Shown piece by piece: positions 51,630-61,866 of a stretch of DNA of 64,000 nucleotides (its first letter is position 1; every line of letters starts with the position of its first letter). A program made the position numbers and the translations under genes. The stretch lies in assembly GCA_026261815.1 (NCBI GenBank), contig JAMPIT010000174.1:8246001-8310000 (forward strand), read 5' to 3'. The stretch is from Monarcha castaneiventris obscurior. Its lineage: Eukaryota; Chordata; Aves; Passeriformes; Monarchidae. The notes below the pieces were generated by a model. The model was given only the letters and a program-made list of their open reading frames with translations, made no database searches and was not told the DNA's origin.

Positions 51630-54257
51630 GTAAGTCTGGCAGTGAGGACTTTTGTCTCCCATAAACTCTGCTTTATACAAAGATTGTCTGAAATACACTT
51701 TTGGCATTAAAGAAAGAAAGATGTTTTCCTTTTTCACCTTTCAATAAAGAAATGCTTAGTTGTAATCAGTCGAAATTACTAATGGAGTTATTTAGAATGT
51801 TCCTCATAATATTTGGAGGAAAGGTATCTGAAAGCCTGAAATACAAAATTGTGACAGGAATGGACCAAGGCTGAGAAAAAAATTGGGCCACAGTTAGAGC
51901 TACAGGGTAATGGCTGAGATCTTTCCTGTGCTGTTGCTTTGTTTTTCTAAGCAAAATGCATGTACTGTTTCCTGGAATTTAAATGGATAGAAATTCTTTC
52001 TGCCCTTGTGCTCAGCCATTTCGTAAATGGAAAGCACATTCCTTCAGGGGATTGTAATGTAGAGCCTTTCATCCCCCATCCCTGGTTCAAACACAGTCCA
52101 GGACCGTCATGACCGGCTGTTTCCCCCTCTCTGCTCGAAGTGCAAATAGCAGTGGTGGCTGCTCTTTCCCCGGGTGGCTCGCTGCTGTCTCAGCACTAAT
52201 GTGAGCAGTGCATTTGGCCACAGTTCGTGCTCTTGTTTTCCCTCTTAGATCAAAAGCTGGACTTTCCCTGGCCTCAGGGTCAACTAACCAAGGTCCTTTG
52301 GCTGCCTCTGAGCAGGTTCAGAGGGTGTCAGGGAACTTGTCCTACTGCCTTTTCACTGCCTGCTCCGCAGGCTCGCTGAAGGATTTGTATGTCAGGTTCC
52401 ACACCTTCTATGAGCAATTAAAGCATTGCCTGGTTACCCTTTGCCATGTTGTGTTTTGCCACCTTTGATAATGTGGACAGAATAGAGAAATGGTGATTCA
52501 TGAATTTTTAAACTTTGCAAATCCAAGTAATGATTTCTTACCTTAAACAGAATCCAGAGGAAAGCTATAAATCATGTATTTCAAATGCTGTTCATGTCTT
52601 TTATACCTAGCAGGCATCATCATGGTGTCCAAGAAAAGTTCCTAGTGGTAGGTGTTTGGGGTTTGTGCTTGCCATCAGTGGAAGATCAATTGCCTTCAGA
52701 TTTTAGTGCTCCTTTCCTTGCTCAGTAGAGCTGAGTTCAGAGAGAACATGCAGCCAAATTGTTTTTCTCACACCACCCATGTTGTTGTGATAAAAGAGTA
52801 TTTGTAGTATATTTCAAGGACATAATCTGGCAAATAAACAAAACACTAATTAATTGAAATGTTTGAAAGTTTTGTTTGCTTTGCAAGCACTGATCAGATC
52901 CTGTTTTCTAAGATCATTTAGGAGAGATGAATCAATAAAAAAATGTTTGAAAATTGCTGGAAAGGAAACTAAGCCTTTAGAAAAGCTACTAAAAAAAAAA
53001 ACCCCAACAAAATAAGGTCTCAGATCTTCATTTAATACTCTAAGATATTTGAGCAATAAATTTCTTTGTAAAATAATATATTCTGCCTTTCTTCATATTT
53101 AATACATAACTATTACTGTATAATTTAACTATTTAAATATTCTTAATTGCCATAACTTCTGTAGAGAGTCATGGCTTTATTATTAGTTTCAGAGCAGTCA
53201 GAGCACGCTACTTGCATAAGCAGGTGTCTGTTCTCTTGCCTGATACCCTGCATGGGGGAGAGCACAGCAGTGACCAGTGAAATACTCTTGGGCATGTGGG
53301 GATGGTCAGGAGAAGCTGTGCTGTGGCAGGAAGGGCCAGAAGGGACTCTCTGAATTGGTAGCTAAAAGAGGATCATGCAGGTTGGTAGTAACTTCCAAGC
53401 ACTTTATTAATACCTCATAGCACAATTTTTGGTTGCTGTTCTGGCAAAATATAAATAAATTAATGGGCTATTGCAAAAAAAAATGAAGTAACATGGGAAG
53501 GGCAGTGCTAGAAAACAGTTAAGAGGCTGGGATAATGGACTTCATTTATATTTAATATTAAAAAGATGTGACAATGATCATATCTTCTGAATTAAAAAAA
53601 GAAAATAAAAATTGGGGAATAGACTGCAACAGGAATCTGAGTTAAATGCAGAAATAGTCCTAGAAGCAGGAAGGGGGGATTTGCACCACTTCCTGTAGGT
53701 GTCAAAGCTAACACAGCCACAGAGCTTGGGAAGGGCCTATGGACACAACTTCAGTAGGCTGAGGTTGGGGGCTCTGGTGTGGCTCTCCCTGTTCCTACTG
53801 CTGCTCCCCACTGCAGATGGAGGGTGTGGGGCCAGCCAGCACTCCCAGCCAAAGCCTCACAAGTAGGTCTCTAAAATGACCTGTATAAGTCTGGAGGTCC
53901 CTTTCATAGACTTACTTCATAGTGGTCTTGTAGCCTTACTTCATAGTCCATGATGGATGCTGGGGTGAAACTAGTGAAAAACAAAGAGATAGACATTCCT
54001 CGTGGAGGAAAGCAAAACATTGCCAGTCACTAATTTTTCTTTCTTTAAAGAAATTCATATGGCTTTCTTCCACCCTCAATTTTACTACTAGTTTTCTGAG
54101 AAATTTCTCTGCATCATGTCAGGATTTTTCTCTTCTGGGTCTTTCACTCCTACATCTGGACCCAGACAAGTTCCTGGTTCTGTGAATGTTGGACTCTTGT
54201 TTCTGTTCCAAATTTTTCCTCAAGATTAAATGTGGATTTGAAATGTTTTATTTTAAG
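51630..54257 (+). other. RELN: RELN intron M-N (2628 bp, phase 0)
   Basis: Mixed-composition intron with a GC-richer part at about 52050-52450 and short A runs (for example near 52990). No known repeat or coding exon was recognised. It ends in the unusual acceptor tttattttaag. Confidence 0.86.
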
Positions 54258-54370
54258 GAATGTCTTCCCAGTATGCCAAGCTGTCAGGAGTTTACATCAG
54301 CAAGTATTTACCACTCCAGCGAATTTACTCAGTGGAGGAGAATCACCGTTCTTTTACCACAGAAGACTTG
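54258..54370 (+). CDS. RELN: RELN exon N: repeat 2, cysteine-pair segment
   Basis: This 113 bp exon starts on a whole codon ([20 protein letters not shown]) and runs to VLLPQKT plus two bases of tryptophan, about residues 966-1003. It is the repeat 2 counterpart of the 'ECLPEICAG' segment in exon G, followed by '[13 protein letters not shown]'. Differences from human are conservative (YHAS to YHSS, RRVI to RRIT). The acceptor ends in AAG, with a T-rich tract but an A at -2 preceded by A, so it is weaker than the others. Donor TG|gtaagc. Confidence 0.97.
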
Positions 54371-57237
54371 GTAAGCAGTTATTTCCTCTCCTTAAAATTT
54401 TGGGGGGGTGCAGATAATTAATCTACTTTTAAATTGCTATAGCAAAGATCAAGTCTCTGCCAGGGCTGACCCAGTCACAGGTATTTCCCATAAAAAGCAT
54501 TCCTTATATAATTAGAGAATGAAATGTTGGTGAAGTCAACAGAAACTATTGTTTAGGATTGTTTTTAATACATACTTTGACTCTTCTAATAAAGTTCAGA
54601 CTTTTCAAAAATAGTAGTGCTTGTCTATAAATGCCTTATTGGAGGAAGGCTTTATTTGGATTGTTAATTTTTATTTTGCACATTCCTTATTGTTTACATC
54701 TTCAGACCAAAGCCTTGTATAAACAATAACTAATGATTCATTTCTGGGAATTTATTAACTCTTGATTCTTTTTACAGCATGTCTTAAAAAATAACATTCT
54801 CTTCTGCAAAAAAACAGAAACAAAAATTTTCAGAAAGTCTATTCATCTTGTTGTAATCAAACTTGGTTTGCCTGCCCTAAAATTTTTATTTATTAACTAA
54901 ATTGTTTCTTTCATTGTTTATTTTTAGTTTTTATTATAATATAAAAGTAAAAATTTGTCATAAATCTCAATAATCTTCAGGTCATCCTTCATTTGAGGAT
55001 TTAATTATTGCAATTAGGGTTACATTTTGATTATGTTTGACCTGAATCCATCACAGCAATTGCAATGAGAGCTTGCTCAGATTAAGTTATCATTGTATTT
55101 CCCCATCCTTCATCATTATTTTTTTGCACTCTGCATGGCCTCAGCACAGCCTATTTCCATCAATCACACCACAATGATACCTTCTTTCAACACACTGGCC
55201 CTTTTTACTTACAGCCGATATTCAGAATTTCCTATTTCTAGGCAGAACATCAAAGGCAAATATTGAATCCTTAGAACGTATCATATCAGATAATACCAAA
55301 TGGTGCAAGTAACTCTACAAATAAGTGCTTTGTAGTTAGATTATAATGTACTAAATCTTACATGCCAGTATGTGCCACCATCTGCAAAATCTGTGGTTCA
55401 CATAGGCACTTAGCAGTTTAAAAAGTGTCTACAATTTTTTAGGTTACACTCTAAAGTAGGCTGTTATTCCTAATTTCATTTATAAAACATATACTGTACT
55501 CAAAGTTATTATACACTGTGCATTTGATGATGATTCCAATGTTGTGGGCCTCTTTTTCTTTAGGATCTACTAATTCTTCTCAGCATATGAGGTGACAGAA
55601 GCAAATAATTCCATTTTAATTTAGGAGACTGCTGGGAGAAATTATGATGAAGTAATAGCCATATTCCTGTTCTGTGATGTGCACAAATCATAAATATTTC
55701 ACACTCTGCCTTGTATCTGAAGGGATTCCCGTCTGTTAGCAGAGTTTTGTTTGTAATTTAAGTACAAATTACCACTGAACATTCCTTTGCTCTTCATAGA
55801 ACACATTTTCTGTGTTGTGTTGTACCATGGAGTTATCGGAGTGAAGAGGAAGGGTGGCTGCATGTTCCCCACCAAACACAATCCAGCACACCACATGCAT
55901 CTCTCTCTCACCACTTTCTAACCTTCCTTTCGAAACACTGGCAAGGAGCAGGCTAAGGGCTCAGCAGTTCCTTTGGGTTGAAATTGCAAGGGGATTTTTT
56001 ACACGTATTTTAGAGAACATTTGTGAACAGAGGGTAAATTTCTGCCTCTCCAAAACCTGGGCATAGTTGGTGGCAATTTGATGTGGGGCTCTCCACTGCC
56101 AGCCCAGCCACACAGAGGGTGTTGTTCCAGGTGGCTGGCAGTGGATATGCTCCATAGGGCTCCTCTTGGGGTGCCCTCCCTCCTTCTCCTATCCCTTCCC
56201 CACCTGCGTCCACTGCAACAACCACCCAGAGGCAAAACCTCACTAATGGCCAGGAAGAACAGTGCCAAGGGGAAGAGCCAGATCTTCTGCCTTCCCAGAA
56301 CTGGGGTGAGGGGGAGAGATCTGAACCTTCCTTCTGACAAAGGCTGCCAGATAACTCAGCCTGCCCTGTGCTTACTGCACAGGGAAACAAACCACCTAAA
56401 CGAGGGCTCGGGAATGTCTCATTAGCCTTGTTCTGGCCCTTGGTAGCCTCGGCGTGCCCTCACACCCCTGCACAGCCCTGCTGTGGTTGCTGGAGCTTTT
56501 ATCCCTGGATGCACAGCTCTTAGCTGAGGGTTTGCACCTTGGGCGTGTGGGTAATGTCAGGCTGTGGCACTGTGCTCATACAGCTGGAAAATTGTTCATA
56601 GCAGCACCTATTTCTCTTGTAAAACTTTCTGGGTGTGCTGGTATTTCTGCACATCTGTAGATGTTCTGCTTCTAGCAAGCATGAGTTTACAAGGTACAAT
56701 GTGAGATTTGGGATGCTAGAAAATCTGCTGCAAGAGTGAGACTTGTATTGAAGAAATTAAATATAAGCACCTGCTCACTGAAATTGTATTGTACTTGAAC
56801 TGAACATTTCTAACACTGATGAAAATTAATTTCAGTTTTATGCAAGGCATTTACATATGAACAGGCTTTAATGAGATACAAGCAGCTGTCAGTTGCTGAC
56901 TTCATAAACAAATCAACACCTAATGACTGAATGAGAGCTTCAGGATAATTGGGTAAATGTAATTATGGTAACTCAGAAGGTAGCAAATATAATTTTATCA
57001 GCCACAATTTGCATTAGATCATTAAGGCTTTTAATATCAGGAGGGAAGGCAATGATTTTATTTTAACTCACATATCTGAAAAATTTTATAACAGAACATC
57101 ATTTCACTTGCAGTACTTCTGGGACATGATTTCCTTGTGCTTCTGTAAAATGTCACACAACAACGACTTTTATTTGACATCAACCTGACTTAGATATAAT
57201 GTCATTAGAAAGCCAGATTGCATTCCAGTAGCATTGC

Positions 57238-57255
57238 AAAAAAAAAAAAAAAAAA
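57238..57255. repeat. Poly-A run (18 A)
   Basis: Uninterrupted adenine run in intron N-O followed by gaaaagg. No associated retroposed copy was recognised. Confidence 0.93.
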
Positions 57256-58908
57256 GAAAAGGTAAACTATGAGGAACTAGGGAAGTTTATTTTGCTTGTA
57301 AGAAATGCTTTCATAGCTTCTCAGTGCTGCACTTCCCATTTCAATGGTGTCCAAATGGTGACTGTCCAGAAAACCAGTATTTTATCACTGAGAATGCAGC
57401 TGACACTCATCTCCTTATTCTCTTTTCTTAATTAACATGGCTTTTTAAAATGGTTGATTACCATTTTTAACAGCATAATCCTCTTAAGCTGTTGTTACCT
57501 TGAGGTGCAGAGCAGCCTTGGAAAGCTTTCAAAAACAGTGAGCAGGACGGGCTTTTCAGCAGCACTGCTTTTGTAATTGTCAATTCAGCCTAACACACAT
57601 TATCCCTCACCCAGGGAGGAACCTGAATCCATAGAGTTTTCCCTGCCCACAGCCATGTCACGGTGGCATCGCTTCCCGTAGGATTCCTGGGTGGGAAGGC
57701 GAGGGCAGCCCCTCGTCCCTTGCAGCTTGGGGCCACGGGATTCCCGTGGTGGCAAAGCTGTCCCCAGGGGAGAGCTGTCTGTCTGCAGATAAAAATAACC
57801 CCTCTCCGCTGGGATGTGGCTCCCTGGGGACTGTCCCCAGCCTCCAGCTGCTGCACACACCTCCATTTGGGCCACATGTTCATCTCCAGGCTGTAGTGAG
57901 CCTCCTCCCTTCCTCCCGTCCCCTCAAATGGGATAAACAAACCTCCTAGGATGACTGCATTCATCTGAGAGAGCTCCTAGGTAACAAGTGGAGCTGAGTG
58001 CACCCTTAGCTTGACTTGCAGCCAACATCTGGAACTGGAGGAGGCAGATGGATCTCTGCACCTGGCAGGGTGGCAGTTCCCTGCAGCAGGAATGGGATGA
58101 TGAGACTCTCCAGGGAAACAATTTGGTCAGGTGAAACCCATGTGAGCCCCAGCAAGGGCCATCAGCCCTGATGTTAGCTCCATGCCCAGCCCTGGGAACA
58201 GCCCCAAAGAGGAGCTAGCTGCACAGGGATCTTCTCAGCTGGGGCTCCAGGTGTTGTGCCCCCCTAGGCATGGGTGTGCTCTGTCATTGCACAGGGCTTG
58301 GCTCTCTCCACTGTTTGTGTAGGTCAGCGAGAGCCTTGTGCCCCAGAACCAGCCCTGATGTACCTGCACAGCCACCCTTCAGGGTCATTTGCACCTGTCA
58401 GCAGCCAGTGAGTGGCCGAGGCAACGCCATCAGTGCCACACCAAGCTCTTCTTAGGGGGCACCACCACTTGTTGGGCACCATGAGACTTCCATGGCTTGG
58501 TGAAATTGCCTCTGTATCACTGTAAATCTCCCCCAGTTTGTTGTAAATACCCCTGGGCTGCAGGGGCTCACACCCCTCACACCCCACCTCCACCCATACT
58601 CCGTCCTTGATGAAAAACAGATGCCCCAATAAAATGCTCTCCCTCCTGTTACCTGGGAAAATAACATGACACGATTTTACTGTGCTGGTAGTTCACAGGG
58701 GGCGTGTTTGCCTGCTCTAACACCATTCTTTGGTTTCAGTATTGTTATTTTCCTCAGCACACATTAGTTGACACCAGTCATTACTGCTCTTTCCAGAGCC
58801 TACAGCCTCTGTCAGGGTTCTCTGTGGTGCCATTGATGTAAACATGAACCTCAGCACCAAAGTGATGTGCTGACTTCAGAGCACTCCAAAAATAAACAGT
58901 GAATAATT

Positions 58909-58926
58909 GCAGTCAATATTGACTGC
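58909..58926. repeat. Perfect 18 bp palindrome
   Basis: GCAGTCAATATTGACTGC is its own reverse complement with no spacer. It lies in a non-repetitive part of intron N-O. It could be a dimeric protein-binding site, but nothing here proves that. Confidence 0.93.
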
Positions 58927-60917
58927 CCATTGTGCCTACACAAGCTTAGGAAGTCCTTCGTGTGCTGATTACTGGCATTGTACACTTTTAATGGATAATT
59001 CATAGCTCTTGTAATGTAACCCATCAATACATTATATCCTGAGGGAGTATTTAATCAGCAGATTTGCCCCTGCAGATTAACTCTGAGTGCTGTAAAAACG
59101 CTTACAGTATTTGCTATATCAAACAGATACTTAAAGCAGGCAACAAGAGTAATTTCAATTAAAAATCAAGCCCTTGGGAAGCTTCACTTGTTTTTTAAAG
59201 AAATTCAAAACTGGTATTTTAAAAATTTATCCACACATGTACCAAACTTCTCATATGTGCCAGAGTGGCTAATTGCTCTGCCACTCTGTCCACTTCAGCT
59301 GCACAGGCCTGCTCTATTCGTTTTTTCACTTCCATACGTGTGAGCAGGTGGCTCAGACACCTTTACAACATTCATTTTAATAAGTCTTATTCTACATAAA
59401 TTATTGGGGGTGGGGAAAGGGCTTTGTATCTTGAAGTAGAGTAACAGCAGTATATCCTGTAGCACCATAAAGTAACCATATGGCTCAGAAACAAGCTAGG
59501 AAATAAGTTTCTAATAGGAACCGCCTGCTTCTCATCCTCAGCTCCCCCAACCAGCCCTTGGCCAGACACAGGCCTGTCCCATTTTAAAACTGGATATTTA
59601 ATTCTTCTGAGTCAACCTTGCTTTCCCTGTCCTAACCCTCCACAACAATGCAATTCAGCCTCAGTGCCCATATTGCCACCACCACCCCTTTTTACCCAGA
59701 CCCATCATGCAGCCAGGACAGCCCCTTTTGCTCCATCATGATGAAAAATTTCCCATCTTTGTTTCACTTCACATGCATTGTATTTTTCTTAATCTCATTC
59801 TGACATGAGCAGGGTGGAGAGTCTCTGTGTCCCTCATCTGGGAGTGGCCACCAGCCAATGTCTGTAACCTGCTGGGTGTTCACAGTTTGGCAGGGCAGCT
59901 TGAAAAGGCTTGGTGATGACAAAAAATTGGTTTTCTCGTGATTCACTTTCTTCTCCAGCCTTGGTTTTTGAGGGTGGTGGGTGTCAGGCTGGATTTGGCT
60001 AGCAGGAGTCACTCCCATGGAAAATGTCAATGTTGCATTTGACAATCTCCTAAAAGGTCAACAGTAAGCATTTTTTAATGGATAATGTTAGCTGACTTCA
60101 TTATTGTAAAGAAAAACAAGATTTTGAAGATAAACTATTTAGAAAGGAGAAGCTAAAGCAAGGTTTTATGCTTGAAGAATATTACAAATACCCAGAGCTT
60201 AGTTAGGCAAGAAGTTTAATTTGATGATTCTGCACCACAAACCTTGGGTGTTACAGATTTTGAGTTGTTGGCCAAGAGCAAGCTATTTGCAGTGCAGAAA
60301 AAAATAGGTGCTATGACACGGGATCTTTGTCAAAAACTTGTGATATCAATGTCACCAGTGATATGTGAGCAAAATCTAGTTTAGAATCATCCTGACAAAA
60401 ACAAATTTTTATATCCAAGGAAAAACAGTCAACTGTTGTTGAAAGGAAATAGTTGCTATTCAGTTATGCTCAAGACCTTTAATAATTTTTTAAATAATAA
60501 ATATCAGGAGAAACCTGTTTACAGAGTTTATGACCTATTAACTGTGGCCAAAAATATAAAAAACAAAGTCATGCCCTAGATACACTTTTCCAATTTTGCA
60601 ACCATCACACAATAAAAATCCAGTAATATTCATAGCGAGGCTTACCTTAAAATAATGCACAAAATTCCTGCAACATCTCTGCAATGTGCTTTTCCTCAGA
60701 AATGTCATCAATCACTGAAAAGTCCTTTATATAGCCCTGTGCAGCAAGTGGCATCATCTAGGAAGTTAATTTGCAAAAATTTATCTCTGGTTGTGTCAGC
60801 CTTTGCAGCCTGGACCGTGATTGTGATACCAACTTTATTTTTTTTTAGTTACATTTTACCTCTTTTCCCACCCTTTTGTAAAGAATGGAGAATTAACACA
60901 CTGTTATTGGTTTTAAG

Positions 60918-61055
60918 GTCCAGTGCCACACGTTTCCGCTGGAGTCAGTGCTACTACACAGCCCAGGATGAGTGGGCCTTGGACAACATCTACATTGGCC
61001 AGCAGTGCCCCAACATGTGCAGTGGGCACGGCTGGTGTGACCACGGTGTGTGCAG
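60918..61055 (+). CDS. RELN: RELN exon O: end of repeat 2 and first half of EGF-like module 2
   Basis: This 138 bp exon completes a tryptophan codon and encodes [20 protein letters not shown], then LDNIYIGQQ and the first four EGF cysteines ([16 protein letters not shown], first Cys codon 61006), ending with two bases of arginine. This is about residues 1003-1049. The 'RFRW.Q...[11 protein letters not shown]' ending closes repeat 2. Tryptophan replaces human serine in the SGHG loop, and an extra cysteine (SQCYY, human SQSYY) precedes the module, so the cysteine count of this segment is odd. Introns on both sides are phase 2. Donor CAG|gtatgc. Confidence 0.97.
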
Positions 61056-61679
61056 GTATGCAGCCTTTGTCAGTCCCTCCTAACAAAGGTCTAATACTTT
61101 AGGTACCCTACTATTTTCCATACTTTCCTTTTCTTGGCTGTTGTTCTCATTTTTAGATTAAACATTAAAAAATAAAAGCTCTACAAGGGTTGGACCATTC
61201 AGGCAGCATTAGCAGCCAGTTGCTCCACACCCGTGTGTCCAAGAACCTGTACCTTGTCAGATGCAAGCACTGGAAGAACTTTCAGTGGCATGGGGCTGCC
61301 CTGCTGCAGGTGTCCTGGTGGCCCCTCCAGCCCTGGGCACAAGGACCCCAGCTCAGGGCCAGAGCTGCTTCACTGGGTCAGAAGGATGCCAGGGACCAGC
61401 TCAGCACTGCCATTCTGATAGTTTGGCAGCCAGTGTCAGAATGGGTGCTACACCAAGGACACAGACTGCTACTCTGCCAGATTCAAACTTTCTGGACACC
61501 ACAGGATTTTTTTTTTTTTTTATAAAAGATACAGGGTTTTCCCATTTTCCAGTTATTCTGGTTTGTTTCCATGATACAAAGCTGCAATCCCAGAATGATT
61601 TGTTATTTCACATTGAATTTTATAGTGTCAGCGCACCACCTTAACTAATTATCAGTGTTGTGTTTACACTTCCTTCCAG
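61056..61679 (+). other. RELN: RELN intron O-P (624 bp, phase 2)
   Basis: This intron interrupts EGF-like module 2 at the same codon position as intron I-J in module 1. It contains a GC-rich block (about 61190-61500) with cysteine-rich but stop-broken reading frames, then a T run (about 61507-61520). The acceptor is cacttccttccag. Confidence 0.88.
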
Positions 61680-61866
61680 GTGTGATTCAGGGTTTCAGGG
61701 TACTGAATGTCAGCCTGAAAATCCCCTTTCTTCAACCATCATGTCTGATTTTGAGAACCCAGATACCCTGAAGACAGAGTGGCAGGAAATTATTGGGGGA
61801 GAGGTCGTCAAGCCTGAGGAAGGCTGTGGGGTCATCTCATCTGGCTCCTCACTCTACTTCAATAAG
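61680..61866 (+). CDS. RELN: RELN exon P: end of EGF-like module 2 and start of repeat 3
   Basis: This 187 bp exon completes an arginine codon, gives [10 protein letters not shown] (fifth and sixth EGF cysteines; last Cys codon 61708-61710) and then [18 protein letters not shown] through GSSLYFNK, about residues 1049-1111. '[20 protein letters not shown]' is the repeat 3 counterpart of '[17 protein letters not shown]' in exon J. It ends on a whole AAG codon, so the next intron is phase 0. The donor AAG|gtacta is weak beyond +3. The known N-terminal cleavage site in repeat 3 lies further downstream and is not in this window. Confidence 0.97.

Larger units (their letters stand above)
54371..60917 (+). 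other. RELN: RELN intron N-O (6547 bp, phase 2)
   Basis: Three parts can be seen: AT-rich sequence to about 55800; mixed sequence with an 18 A run (57238-57255); and a GC-rich stretch of about 1 kb at 57590-58650 with no recognisable gene. After that comes a non-repetitive stretch (about 58830-59200) that includes a perfect 18 bp palindrome and several homeodomain-type cores. The acceptor is attggttttaag. Confidence 0.86.
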
